DNA of 46,312 bases, from IMG/VR virus record IMGVR_UViG_3300025154_000157, positions 1-46,312 of that record; one strand, 5' to 3'. Origin of the DNA: a virus. A program made the position numbers and the translations under genes. The notes beneath the pieces were generated by a model. That model had not been told where the DNA came from. It ran no database searches and was given only the letters and a program-made list of their open reading frames with translations. Positions 8,304 to 17,687 of this stretch are shown here, piece by piece. Positions within the stretch are counted from its first letter, which is position 1, and each line of letters starts with the position of its first letter.

Positions 8304-9008
8304 ATGGCTTTTAATATTAATTTAGCTTTAGACCATTACGGAGAACTTGAAGAAATTCAGGCGGTTAATCCTTCCGGAGCGATACTCACGGCACATCAGC
8401 CGACAGTTTTTGAGGATAAGATTATTATTTCAAAAAACGGTTTGGCAATCGGTGCTACAGGGTGGTTCTGGTGTAAAGGTGTTTTCAAAGTTTCAAAAAA
8501 TACAGCAGTAGCTTTATCTGCCGGGGATATTGCGTACTGGGATATCACTGACGGAAATGTAAATGCGGACAATAAAAACAATAAACCAATGGGTGTTGTT
8601 CTTGTTGATGCCGGTGCTTCAGATGCGTTCTGTTATATCAAACTTAACGAATATGCTTTTCAGGAAGCAAGAAGTATTGTTTCGATAAAGAATGATTCAG
8701 GTGCAGATCTTGCAGTCGGCGGAGTTCTTCCAACAAAACCGAATACAGCTTATTCAAGAATTTATGTCGCTTCTGAAGCTGTTACAGATTCAGCAACAGG
8801 TAAATTCTATTCCGATATAGCGTGTTCTCTTGCTAAAAATCCTGCTGTTGCCTTCACAAGGGGTATAATCGTTAACTGGTTAGCTTCAACAAGTAATTTC
8901 CTCACAACCGCAACAGTAACAACAAATATCTGTATTGCCGGAAGAGTTCTTGCAGATGCAGGAACAGGCGTTTCGACCGCTGTAATAGATATTGCCGACA
9001 GAGGATAA
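8304..9008 (+). CDS. capsid decoration protein (DUF2190-like)
   Basis: 234 aa, GGAG ribosome site. The N-terminal half (GAILTAHQPTVFEDKIIISKNGLAIGATGWFWCKGVFKV split over beta strands, then a DIAYWD turn) resembles the small beta-rich decoration/cement proteins of the DUF2190 type. The second half repeats a similar theme (SIVSIKNDSGADLAVGGVLP). It follows the capsid gene, as decoration genes do. It probably stabilises the mature shell at high copy number. Confidence 0.65.
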   Translation: MAFNINLALDHYGELEEIQAVNPSGAILTAHQPTVFEDKIIISKNGLAIGATGWFWCKGVFKVSKNTAVALSAGDIAYWDITDGNVNADNKNNKPMGVVLVDAGASDAFCYIKLNEYAFQEARSIVSIKNDSGADLAVGGVLPTKPNTAYSRIYVASEAVTDSATGKFYSDIACSLAKNPAVAFTRGIIVNWLASTSNFLTTATVTTNICIAGRVLADAGTGVSTAVIDIADRG

Positions 9009-9020
9009 TCTGAAAGGTTT

Positions 9021-9045
9021 AAGGGGTGGCTAAAAACCGCCCCTT
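9021..9045 (+). terminator. GC-rich stem-loop between head and neck genes
   Basis: AAGGGGTGG (9021-9029) pairs with CCGCCCCTT (9037-9045), one G-U, around a 7-nt A-rich loop; TTCTTG follows. The short T-run makes it a weak terminator or an RNA-processing/stability element lowering expression of the genes downstream of the highly expressed capsid pair. Confidence 0.5.
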
Positions 9046-9053
9046 TCTTGCAA

Positions 9054-9419
9054 ATGGGAATAAAAGATTTACTTATTAATGATTTGAATAATATATTTTT
9101 TAACGATGATAACTTTTTCAGCGAAACTGTTACATATTCTGTATTAAACGCAGATAGAACTTATACAAATTCAACAATCATAGTAAATCTTTCCCGTAAA
9201 CAAGAATTTCTTTTTGACGATGCAGACGGCGGTGAAGTTATTCCCGCGCATTGCTTCATAAGAACATCAGATATTGCAGTTCCCAAGTATGGAGATTTAA
9301 TAACAGATTCTTCAGGCAATATTTGGACACTTCAATACTTAATGAGCGAAGAAAGCGGATTAATCAAATTTATGCTTCACAGAAATCACAGGGTTAAAAT
9401 AAAAAGGTACGGTATTTAA
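9054..9419 (+). CDS. head-tail connector protein (FII-like, tentative)
   Basis: 121 aa from the ATG at 9054; no strong ribosome site is seen because the upstream stem-loop occupies that position. The C-terminal half (IPAHCFIRTSDI...GDLITDSSGNIWTL) resembles the beta-barrel of lambda FII-type connector proteins. Its position between decoration protein and gpZ-like protein supports a neck role. Assignment rests mainly on synteny. It ends one base into the next ATG. Confidence 0.55.
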   Translation: MGIKDLLINDLNNIFFNDDNFFSETVTYSVLNADRTYTNSTIIVNLSRKQEFLFDDADGGEVIPAHCFIRTSDIAVPKYGDLITDSSGNIWTLQYLMSEESGLIKFMLHRNHRVKIKRYGI

Positions 9420-10159
9420 TGGTAAAAATAAGTTTCAACTTATTCGATAATGTTTCGCCGATGATAAAACAAATGATTGTTTTATATCCTAATGCCGTTA
9501 AAACAGCCTTAAATTCTGTCGGTTGGTTTCTTAGAAATATGATAATGTCGGGTATTAAAACTAAAAATCCCGGCGGTTCTTATTATGCTGAACATGCAGA
9601 TGTAACAAAATCAAGGAACATCGATAATGTGAAAAGAACTCTTGGCGATGGTAAAAGAGTTAAAGTCAGTACAAGTTTTTCAACGGCAACAGGAAATAAA
9701 AAAGTTAAAGGCGATTTATATAAAACTAAAAGCGGTAAAGATAGAAGATACACAAAAAGAAGGCAGTCAAAGCCTCCTGCAATGTTAGGAAAATTAAGAA
9801 GTGCAACAAGATATAAAGTTTTTTTTAATAAATCAAATTTAAGCGGTTCTAATGTAAAAATCGGGTGGCTTGAAAACAAAATGAAGCGTGGCGATTTAAC
9901 ATTAAATCAGCTTGGTATGATTCATGAAAAAGGCAAGAAAATAAATGTAACAAGTAAAATGAGAAGGCTTTGGAGAATAGCGGGTTATGCACTTAAAAAA
10001 TCTGTAATAGATATTCCCGCAAGACCAACAATTCAGCCTGTATTTAGAAGATATAAAAATCAGATTATAAAAGTATTTGAGAATAAATTAATATCAAGAG
10101 TAATAAATCAAAAAAAGAAATCTTTTTCAAAACTTTTGTTTAAGGAGCTTGTAAAATGA
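9419..10159 (+). CDS. tail completion protein (gpZ / HK97 gp10-like)
   Basis: 246 aa and strongly basic. The N-terminal helix (YPNAVKTALNSVGWFLRNMI) and the closing IPARPTIQPVFRRYKNQI pattern are typical of minor tail proteins Z and related tail-completion proteins, which join the tail to the head and are needed for DNA ejection. A Lys/Arg-rich insertion at about residues 95-125 is likely flexible. Overlaps the next gene by 4 nt. Confidence 0.7.
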   Translation: MVKISFNLFDNVSPMIKQMIVLYPNAVKTALNSVGWFLRNMIMSGIKTKNPGGSYYAEHADVTKSRNIDNVKRTLGDGKRVKVSTSFSTATGNKKVKGDLYKTKSGKDRRYTKRRQSKPPAMLGKLRSATRYKVFFNKSNLSGSNVKIGWLENKMKRGDLTLNQLGMIHEKGKKINVTSKMRRLWRIAGYALKKSVIDIPARPTIQPVFRRYKNQIIKVFENKLISRVINQKKKSFSKLLFKELVK

Positions 10160-10398
10160 ACGCAGGACTTGATTATTTCTCAGCGGGTTATACAGCAAGG
10201 TTTGACGGCAAACAGATTGATAAAGCCGAATGGGTTTATTTGCGGGAAACACAGCCTGAATCAATTGTACCGCATTATTTCTATTGGGATAGTGAAGAAA
10301 GCTGTCAGAAGATTATTTACACAGACGGCAATATATACAGGTGGAATCCTTCAGAAACGCAGATTGCAGGGTTAGATTATTTTATAAGGGTTGAATAA
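10156..10398 (+). CDS. hypothetical neck/tail protein, 80 aa
   Basis: Starts at ATGA overlapping the gpZ-like stop, with AAGGAG upstream. It is aromatic-rich (several Trp and Tyr) with no recognised domain. It ends at the ATG of the LamG fusion gene, so it is translationally coupled on both sides. Position suggests a small component of the tail terminator or completion complex. Confidence 0.55.
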   Translation: MNAGLDYFSAGYTARFDGKQIDKAEWVYLRETQPESIVPHYFYWDSEESCQKIIYTDGNIYRWNPSETQIAGLDYFIRVE

Positions 10399-12122
10399 TG
10401 CAAATTACAGGATTAGAACCCAATTTAATATTAGGTTGTAATTTAACAAGTGATGCCGTTGATTTAAAAGGCAATGTTGCTTCAATTACCGGTTCTCCTG
10501 TTTTTTCAGAAGCTGACGGGGTAACATTTGACGGTTCAAGCAGAATTGGTTACGGCGATTTTATCGCAATTTTTACAGCTTTAACAATTGCTTTTTATTC
10601 AAAACCTTCTTCTTTTGGAACAAGTAAATATGTTTTTTCTCAAACACAAGCAACACCGTTTGCCAACAGCACTTTTATTATTTTTTGGAGTGGTGCAACT
10701 TATAGACTTTACATTATTAAAGCTTCAGGAGTGTACGCTTTTAGAGAGTGTTCTATAAGTGTTAATGACGGAGATCATGTTGCATTTGTTTTTTCCGGAA
10801 GCACAAGAATTGATGTTTATGTTAACGGCGTAAAACGAAACGGCAGTTTAACGGGTGCTATTCCCGATGTTATGGCAAATTCAAGTGTTGCCGTTTCTCT
10901 TGGTGCAAGTGCAACCAACATCGCTCCTGTTCTCGGCGGTTCTGTTAAGTATGTTGAAATGTATGATGTTGCAAAAAGCGATGCGGAAATAACAATTTTG
11001 TTCAACACAAGAGAAACCCCTGATCTTCCAAACCCGCCTGAAACCGTAAACGCTTATGCAACGGCAGGAGTAGACGGTGCAATATTTGTTTCATGGTCAG
11101 CACCTTCGGCAGGAGCAACGCCCACAAGTTATAACCTTTATTATTCAACAACTTCTCCTGTAACAACAGACGACACAAAAATAAGCGGTTTGGTTATAGG
11201 TGATTCGCCTAAAATTATAACAGGCTTAACACCTGCAGTTGAAATTTTTGTTGCAATGACAAGCGAAAACCTATCGGGTGAATCAGCTTTATCAGCAGAA
11301 GATTCAGCAACGCCGACAGGTACAGCTCCTGATGTTCCTGAAATTACAACATTATCGCAAAATGTATATTATTTTGAAAACGGTTTTATAACAATAGAAG
11401 GCATTTGCGGTGATGCCGAACAATTTATATTAGTTTTTAGAAATAATTCCGAACTTGTTGAAAGGGTTTATCATCATTTTTCAGGTACAGATTTTACTAT
11501 AAGCGATCTTCCTATAATTGAAGGAAACAACACTTTTAAGCTTTTATCATGTAGTAAAAATTTATGCTCTTTATACAGTGATACAATTGCCATAACCGGG
11601 CATGATACAAAGGTAACGATAAACAACACCTTTAAGCTTTCATCTGTTGCAGAATCGTTCTTTGATAGGCTTATAACCGATACTAATTTTCACGCATGGT
11701 GTAATACTTATATCGGATCATACCCTAAAATTCTTTTAGGTGTAAATGAAAATAATTATCCTGATGATGATTTTTTTATAGCGATAATGCCAGAACGAAA
11801 AAATTTAGGCGAAGTTCAGAATACAAATGATGTTTCAATAGTTGTTGCCTGTGTTTTATCAGATGGTGTGGTTCAAAATGAAATTTCTGATCCTTATACA
11901 GCTATTAAATATGAAAAAATGTCAGGGGTTTTATTAGTTGATGAAATCGGCGAACAAGTTAAAAAATATCTTTCCCTGGAAGCACAGAAACACGGTCAAA
12001 GCCTTGATGATGTAAATTATCAGATTAATAGAGTTGAAGCGTTTCCCGCTTATGTCTGTCAGTTTAGAGTTAACATAACAATAATGAATACAATCGGCAG
12101 TAATTCTCAGTTTACATGGTAA
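10398..12122 (+). CDS. LamG - FN3 - tail-terminator-like fusion
   Basis: 574 aa. Residues about 1-205 look like a concanavalin/LamG fold (DGSSRIGYGDF, HVAFVFSG, DVYVNGVK). About 210-310 is a fibronectin type III domain (VDGAIFVSWSAPSAG, SYNLYYSTT, ITGLTP). About 395-574 resembles a tail terminator (LITDTNFHAWCNTYIG...VDEIGEQVKKYL) such as lambda gpU-type proteins. Carbohydrate-binding-like domains fused to a terminator would be displayed at the head-tail junction. Domain names are from pattern recognition. Confidence 0.6.
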   Translation: MQITGLEPNLILGCNLTSDAVDLKGNVASITGSPVFSEADGVTFDGSSRIGYGDFIAIFTALTIAFYSKPSSFGTSKYVFSQTQATPFANSTFIIFWSGATYRLYIIKASGVYAFRECSISVNDGDHVAFVFSGSTRIDVYVNGVKRNGSLTGAIPDVMANSSVAVSLGASATNIAPVLGGSVKYVEMYDVAKSDAEITILFNTRETPDLPNPPETVNAYATAGVDGAIFVSWSAPSAGATPTSYNLYYSTTSPVTTDDTKISGLVIGDSPKIITGLTPAVEIFVAMTSENLSGESALSAEDSATPTGTAPDVPEITTLSQNVYYFENGFITIEGICGDAEQFILVFRNNSELVERVYHHFSGTDFTISDLPIIEGNNTFKLLSCSKNLCSLYSDTIAITGHDTKVTINNTFKLSSVAESFFDRLITDTNFHAWCNTYIGSYPKILLGVNENNYPDDDFFIAIMPERKNLGEVQNTNDVSIVVACVLSDGVVQNEISDPYTAIKYEKMSGVLLVDEIGEQVKKYLSLEAQKHGQSLDDVNYQINRVEAFPAYVCQFRVNITIMNTIGSNSQFTW

Positions 12123-12144
12123 AATTTTTTAGGAGGATACATTA

Positions 12145-13770
12145 ATGACACAAGCTAAAGGTTTTAAAGGTTTTCTTGTTTTTCAGAAAGAAACAACTTT
12201 TGGAGTAAAACCAACAACAGGCAGAGCGTTAAAACTGCCGATATTTTCACAGGGATTAAAAGCTAAACCGACAGAATTTCAAACAAATGTTCTTGACGGC
12301 AGAAGAGATGAAGCTGAAACCACAAGAGGGAATATTGATTGTTCGGGCGATATAGTTCTCGGAACTTACAGAAGACATTTCCCTTTTATCGCTCAAATGC
12401 TTCATAATAGTCCGACAAGTGATATAACTTTTGTGGTATCTGCAACAAACAACAAAATGGATTTGAATGAAAACGGCGGGGCTGAATTAACAGCAACTCT
12501 TGACGCAGGAAACTATTCTATTGCACAGCTTGAAGCTGAATTAAAAAAACAGCTTGAAGTTGCAGGGGCGGGAACTTATACCGCTGAATATAACAGAGCG
12601 ACAAGAAAATTTACAATATCTGCAACAGGTGTAACAACCTTTTCATTTCTTTTTAAGACCGGCACAAACAGGCTTGTATCACCTTATGATATGCTTGGCT
12701 TTTCAACAGGTGCGGATATGACAGGTGCTTTAACGATAACAAGCACAGTCGCATTAGATGAAATTCTTATTACAGCCGACAACAACAAACTTGACTTTTC
12801 AGACGATGCGGGGGCAGAAGTAACTGCAACAATTACAGCGGGAACTTATACTTTAAGAACTTTGCTGACTAAAATAAAGACCGAAATGGAAGTTGCCGGG
12901 GCTTATACATATACAATAAGTTACAGCGATTCAACAAAGAAAATTACAATCGCTTCAGACGGTACAAGTCTTGAGCTTAAATGGGCAACAGGGACAAACA
13001 CATTAATTACAATTGGTCATATTCTTGGTTTTGCAGTCGGTGCAGATGATACGGGTACAGCAACTTACACAGCCGATGCGGTTCAGAATCTTTATGCAGA
13101 TTATATTTTTTCAACAAGTGAATCTCAGCCCTCATATTCGATTGAATACCATCAGCCTGATTTAGGCTATTACTTTCTTTATACCGGCATTAAAGCGGGA
13201 AATGTAGCTTTTTCAACAGGAGCAGATGCAGAACTCAATCTCACCATTTCAACAATGGGGAAAACTGGGGTCAAATACACTTCTGCACAGTTATCAACTT
13301 ATGATGAAATAACAAATCTGGCACAGTGGCAGACAACGGGTTCAAGTTGTACTCTTGATGATGTTGCTTATGGTTCTGCAAACAATCTTGAATTTGCTCT
13401 TGATTATGGAATGGACGGCGATACATACACCTTAGGAAACGGTACAAGAGGAAGTTTAACAGAGGGTAAATACGGTTTTTCAGGAACTTTAACCGCTCTT
13501 TGGGAAGATGATACTATTATTGCAAAAGGCGAATCCGGAGAACTTACAAAACTTGAATTGACAATGGAGGCGGATAAATCTTTAAGTTATTCAGATGCTG
13601 AAAAATTTATTCTTGAATTTCCTGCAATTAAATTTGAACAGGAGTTTCCGGCACTTGAAGGGCCTGCAGGAATTAAAACAGTCAGCCCGTTCAGAGCAAG
13701 TTACGATCAGACCGCTTTAACATCAATAAAAATGACAATTAAAAACAGCAGAAGCCACAAAATATTTTAA
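12145..13770 (+). CDS. major tail tube protein with duplicated insertion
   Basis: 541 aa with a strong AGGAGG ribosome site, as expected for an abundant protein. Residues 1-92 and 313-541 form the tube fold. The middle carries two tandem copies of a module of about 105 residues (94-200 and 206-312), each with NNKMDL/NNKLDF, a helix, a beta hairpin and DMLGF/HILGF. The copies likely decorate the tube surface. The same pattern appears in the tail-tip protein. The protein is longer than simple tube proteins because of these insertions. Confidence 0.75.
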   Translation: MTQAKGFKGFLVFQKETTFGVKPTTGRALKLPIFSQGLKAKPTEFQTNVLDGRRDEAETTRGNIDCSGDIVLGTYRRHFPFIAQMLHNSPTSDITFVVSATNNKMDLNENGGAELTATLDAGNYSIAQLEAELKKQLEVAGAGTYTAEYNRATRKFTISATGVTTFSFLFKTGTNRLVSPYDMLGFSTGADMTGALTITSTVALDEILITADNNKLDFSDDAGAEVTATITAGTYTLRTLLTKIKTEMEVAGAYTYTISYSDSTKKITIASDGTSLELKWATGTNTLITIGHILGFAVGADDTGTATYTADAVQNLYADYIFSTSESQPSYSIEYHQPDLGYYFLYTGIKAGNVAFSTGADAELNLTISTMGKTGVKYTSAQLSTYDEITNLAQWQTTGSSCTLDDVAYGSANNLEFALDYGMDGDTYTLGNGTRGSLTEGKYGFSGTLTALWEDDTIIAKGESGELTKLELTMEADKSLSYSDAEKFILEFPAIKFEQEFPALEGPAGIKTVSPFRASYDQTALTSIKMTIKNSRSHKIF

Positions 13771-13780
13771 GGGGTAAAAC

Positions 13781-14020
13781 ATGATAGAAACAAAAGGACT
13801 TGATATTTTTCAGATTAAAGCGCTTAAAGACAGAGGATTTGATTTGTTTAAGTTAAACGAAACAAACGCAGATGTTTCAAGTGTAGATTTTTTTCACGCT
13901 GTTGCAGAAGTTGCTTTCCCTAACGGTGAATTAAAAGGTATTTCAGGAAATAAAGCAATTGAATTAATTTCAGAAGCAATAAAGAAAACTTTTTCAGGTG
14001 ATGAAGCCTCAAAAAACTAA
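13781..14020 (+). CDS. tail assembly chaperone, short form (gpG-like)
   Basis: 79 aa between tail tube and tape measure, exactly where lambda G lies. Ribosome site AAGGGG. Ends in ...EASKN-stop with the slippery heptamer A_AAA_AAC immediately before TAA. The short form is made by normal termination. It should coat the tape measure during tail assembly and be absent from the virion. Confidence 0.8.
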   Translation: MIETKGLDIFQIKALKDRGFDLFKLNETNADVSSVDFFHAVAEVAFPNGELKGISGNKAIELISEAIKKTFSGDEASKN

Positions 14021-14391
14021 TAGCCCTCTGGAAGTGGGAAATAGACGAAAACAGAAGTAAATACTGTATTGACTGTATAGAAGTGCAGAAAAATTCATTA
14101 AAAAGAATAGACTGCAAAGTTTGTGCTTTTACTTGCCCTGTACCTTTAGATGAAAATTACTTTTTTTATCTTGTATGGGGCAGAATAAAGCATTGCAGAA
14201 ATTCAAACGGATTAATAGAGTTTGCCTCTGTTAAAGTAATAGCGGATATATTAAAGTATCAGCTTTCAGAGGAAGATTTAAGAAAAATAACAATACTTGA
14301 AAATATTTTATCTGAATATAAAGTGAATAAAAACGAAGATAAACACTTCAGTTTTTTCTTAAAAAAAAGGGCTTTCAAAAATGTCAAATGA
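13781..14391 (+). CDS. tail assembly chaperone, -1 frameshift product (gpGT-like)
   Basis: The -1 frame is open from 14005 to 14391 with no good start of its own (only GTG at 14083). A -1 slip on A_AAA_AAC (14011-14017) joins the 79-aa protein to a 124-residue extension beginning LIALWKWEIDEN. The extension has several Cys (YCIDC, CKVCAFTC). This is the conserved G/GT arrangement: the T domain recruits tail tube protein to the tape measure. It overlaps the tape-measure start by 11 nt. Confidence 0.85.
14011..14017 (+). promoter_or_regulatory. -1 ribosomal frameshift site A_AAA_AAC
   Basis: The heptamer is in the correct phase relative to the gpG-like frame (tca aaa aac taa), and the stop codon directly follows it. 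It matches the X_XXY_YYZ rule with A_AAA_AAC. No obvious strong downstream stem was identified by eye. Confidence 0.85.
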
Positions 14392-16720
14392 TGTAATAAT
14401 TAATGTTAAACTGCAAGATATAGCCTCTGCTGAGTTAAAAAAACTTCAGGGAGAATTTAGCGGTTTTCAAAAAAATGTGGTCAGCCTTGGAGCTTCTTTT
14501 TATGCTTTGCAAGTCGCTTGGAGTAAAATAAATGAAGTCTTTGCAAAATTTTCTGATTTAATTAATACAACCGCTGAATTTGAAAGAATAGGGGTTGCCC
14601 TTAAAACCGTTGCCGGTTCTGCACAAAAAGCAAAAGAATCTTTAACGTGGATAGAGGAGTTTTCAGCTAAAACGCCTTATTCGCTTCAACAGGTTTCCGA
14701 ATCTTTTACCCGTTTAAAATCAATAGGAATAAAAGACGTTCAAGGCGAACTTGCTTTTTTAGGAGATACAGCCTCAGCTTTTGGAAAAGACCTTTCAACA
14801 GCGGTAGATGCTTTTACAGGCGTTTTGGTCGGTAGAACCGTAATGCTAAAGCAGTTTGGTATAACCGTTAATCAAATTGGCGAACAGATGACTTTCAACT
14901 GGGCTGAAAACGGTAAAGCCATGAGCAAAACAATTGGGAAAAACAGAGATGAAATAATTGAACTGCTTCACAGCATTACAGGAAAATATAAAGGGGCAAT
15001 GGTTGATTTAATGCTTACTTTTACAGGCATTTTTTCAAACCTTGAAGATCAGTTTAATTTGTTCAAAAAATCACTTGCAGAGGTTGCGGTTTTTCAAGAT
15101 GTAAAAGCTATGTTCCTCGGATTGTCTAATACAATAGATTCTTTGAGAAAAAACGAAGCTTTTTTACAAAAGCTTTCTTCTGTTATTCAGTTTACTTTAG
15201 ATGTAACAAAACTTCTTGGCGGTGCTTTTGTTGTAGTTTCCGCCGTAATAGCCGATACATTTAGTTTAATAATGGGGCTTGAAAATATACTCGAAAACAC
15301 TTTTCAAACGGTTAGAAAAATTATAATTAAAACTTTTCAAAGAATCGCTATTGAGGTTAAAATTATATTTTACGATATGCTTGAAACGATAAGAAGTATA
15401 TTAAAGCTTGTTCCAATTATAGGCAAAAATATTGACACGGTTTTAATTAGTCATGAAAAAACAATTCAAGAATTAAAAAACAAAAGCGTTCAAAATATAA
15501 AGGAAATTCAAGATTCTTGGAAATCTTACAAAAACACTTTTAAAGATGAATTTGTATTTACAGAAACAGCAATAAAACTTTACTACGAATACGCAGATGC
15601 GATTAACACAGTGGGTAACGCATTTGATAAACTAACAAGAGAACAAAATGCAAAAAGCACAGCAAAATCATTAAGCGAAGCTGATAAAGCTATATTTGAT
15701 AATCTTGAAAGGTCAATACAAGCTCATGACGGTTATGAAACTTTAACGGGTAAAATAAAAAAACTGTTTAATTCGATGCAGGGTTTTAAAGATAATTTGA
15801 AAAATGTTTTTGAAGTTCAAGGCGGTATTTTTCAAAGCATTTTTGGCCTAAAAGATATAAATGTATCTTTCGGAAATCTTAATAAAGCTTTAACCGATAA
15901 CTTTGAAAGTGTTTTGACAGGAATAAAAAAACAAAGAGATTCCGTTATCGCTATAATGAAATCTTATGTTTCGGCGATAACCAGTGTTGATGTTTTTTTG
16001 AAAAGAAGCTTTCAGGAAAAAGAAGATACATTGCAAAGATTCGGAGAAAGTATAAAAAGATTTTTTCCTTCTGCAGGAATTATTTCTAATTTACTCAACA
16101 CTAAAACAGACGAAAATACAAACAAACTTATAGCTACAACATATGCGATAGGCAAAGCAAATGAAGAAGCTGTAAAATTAATGTTTGGCTTCGCTTCGGT
16201 TGGAGAATCGGCTGGAATCATGGGCGAAAAAGTAAAAGAAGAATTTAACTACATGGCAAACATTGCGAAAGACACCGCAACAGCAATGAATACCTTTTTT
16301 AGTGATTTCTTTTTTGATGCCTTTAAGGGTAATTTAGACAGCCTTTCAGATTACTTTAATAACTTTCTTGATTCAATATTAAGAAGTCTTTCAAATTCAC
16401 TTGCTCAAAATGTTACAAGTGGCTTAATGGGTTCTTTAAGCGGTGCATTTGGTTTTAATCCTAATAATCCGCCTTCGGGTTCTACAACATATACACAGGC
16501 TTCAGCGGGTATTATTTCATCTTCTGCTGTGGGCGGGAATGTTGCTTCAAGGGCGAAAAATTCAATGACAGCTTTTCCTGTTTATGTTAATATAGAAAAT
16601 AAGTCAAATTCTCAGGTTGGTGTTCAATCGGTTGATTTTGATATGAAATCTCAGGTTATAAATATTATAGTTGAAGATGCCTTAAACGGCGGTAAAACAG
16701 CAAGGATATTCGGGAGATAA
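14381..16720 (+). CDS. tail tape measure protein
   Basis: 779 aa, the expected gene after the chaperone pair. It is helix-rich with an N-terminal tape-measure-like segment (AELKKLQGEFSGFQKNV; TPYSLQQVSESFTRLKSIGI at about 88-107), a hydrophobic stretch at about 275-300 (GGAFVVVSAVIADTFSLIMG) and a Gly/Ser-rich C-terminus. At roughly 0.15 nm per residue the tail would be near 115 nm. It sets tail length and may help DNA cross the inner membrane. No lytic domain is visible. Confidence 0.85.
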   Translation: MSNDVIINVKLQDIASAELKKLQGEFSGFQKNVVSLGASFYALQVAWSKINEVFAKFSDLINTTAEFERIGVALKTVAGSAQKAKESLTWIEEFSAKTPYSLQQVSESFTRLKSIGIKDVQGELAFLGDTASAFGKDLSTAVDAFTGVLVGRTVMLKQFGITVNQIGEQMTFNWAENGKAMSKTIGKNRDEIIELLHSITGKYKGAMVDLMLTFTGIFSNLEDQFNLFKKSLAEVAVFQDVKAMFLGLSNTIDSLRKNEAFLQKLSSVIQFTLDVTKLLGGAFVVVSAVIADTFSLIMGLENILENTFQTVRKIIIKTFQRIAIEVKIIFYDMLETIRSILKLVPIIGKNIDTVLISHEKTIQELKNKSVQNIKEIQDSWKSYKNTFKDEFVFTETAIKLYYEYADAINTVGNAFDKLTREQNAKSTAKSLSEADKAIFDNLERSIQAHDGYETLTGKIKKLFNSMQGFKDNLKNVFEVQGGIFQSIFGLKDINVSFGNLNKALTDNFESVLTGIKKQRDSVIAIMKSYVSAITSVDVFLKRSFQEKEDTLQRFGESIKRFFPSAGIISNLLNTKTDENTNKLIATTYAIGKANEEAVKLMFGFASVGESAGIMGEKVKEEFNYMANIAKDTATAMNTFFSDFFFDAFKGNLDSLSDYFNNFLDSILRSLSNSLAQNVTSGLMGSLSGAFGFNPNNPPSGSTTYTQASAGIISSSAVGGNVASRAKNSMTAFPVYVNIENKSNSQVGVQSVDFDMKSQVINIIVEDALNGGKTARIFGR

Positions 16721-16726
16721 AGCACT

Positions 16727-17074
16727 ATGGCAAATTATCCATCTATAAGTGAATTGCCTGTCGAACCAATGCCGACGCCTTATAAAGACACAACTTTAAT
16801 ATCTGATACTGAAGCCGATTATATCAGGTCAAGAAGCAGGACATCGAGGGTAATCAGACGGCGTTCTGTCAGATATAACAGAATGACAGGCACAAGCTTT
16901 GCAACAATAGAAACTTTCTTTGTAACAACTGTAAAAGGCTCTGCCGATACTTTTGTGTGGGCAGATCCTATAACCGCAACATCTTTAACCGTTAGATTTG
17001 TTAAAGATTCATTTAGGCCCGAAAAACTGTCAACAGGGCAGTATAATTTAACCTTTGAGTTAGAAGAGGCGTAA
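16727..17074 (+). CDS. minor tail protein (gpM-like)
   Basis: 115 aa between tape measure and gpL-like protein, the lambda M position. Two-part beta fold with the ending LSTGQYNLTFELEEA, typical of the small tail-tip proteins that form the ring around the tape measure's end. Spacing to neighbours is only a few bases. Confidence 0.7.
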   Translation: MANYPSISELPVEPMPTPYKDTTLISDTEADYIRSRSRTSRVIRRRSVRYNRMTGTSFATIETFFVTTVKGSADTFVWADPITATSLTVRFVKDSFRPEKLSTGQYNLTFELEEA

Positions 17075-17075
17075 A

Positions 17076-17687
17076 ATGCTTACATTCCCAACAGCAATAA
17101 AACAGGAAATGACAAAACAGGCACAGCCTTATGCCTTTGTTCTTTTATTTGAAGTTAAAATTGAAAATGAAGATCTTGTTTATCTTTGCAGGAATAACCA
17201 GGATATAGTATTTGCAGGAAATACATATTTGAAATGGGGTATCGAGGTTGATTCTATTAAAAGTGATATTTCAGGAAAAATAAATAACTTTTATATAAAA
17301 ATAGATAACACATTAAGGGTTATCCAACAATTGATTGCAAAGTACGATAACCTTTCAAATTCTTATGTCATAATAAAAGTTGTTCACACAAACAATTTAT
17401 CCGTTCCTATTCCTGATTTTGATTCAAAATATATGATTAAATCTGTATCGTTTGACAATTCAATAGCGGATTTTGAAATAGGTGTTGAGGATATAATTAG
17501 AAAGCGAGTGCCTTACAGGGCTTATAACAAAAATAGATGCCCCTATATTTATAAGGGTATCGAATGCGGTTCTGTTTCGATTAAAACAGACTGCGGAAAA
17601 ACGTTATCTGATTGCAGATTAAGAAGCAATGCTTCAAGGTTTGGCGGTGAAATTAATATTCCTGACTTGTCGGGGGTTTACACATGA
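17076..17687 (+). CDS. minor tail protein (gpL-like), probable Fe-S cluster
   Basis: 203 aa. The N-terminal beta domain (LLFEVKIENEDLVYL, YLKWGIEVDSI) and the C-terminal four-Cys block (NRCPYIYKGIECG, DCGKTLSDCRLR; about residues 149-176) match lambda gpL, whose C-terminal cysteines bind an iron-sulfur cluster. It joins the tail-tip complex between M and J. Overlaps the next gene by 4 nt. Confidence 0.8.
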   Translation: MLTFPTAIKQEMTKQAQPYAFVLLFEVKIENEDLVYLCRNNQDIVFAGNTYLKWGIEVDSIKSDISGKINNFYIKIDNTLRVIQQLIAKYDNLSNSYVIIKVVHTNNLSVPIPDFDSKYMIKSVSFDNSIADFEIGVEDIIRKRVPYRAYNKNRCPYIYKGIECGSVSIKTDCGKTLSDCRLRSNASRFGGEINIPDLSGVYT

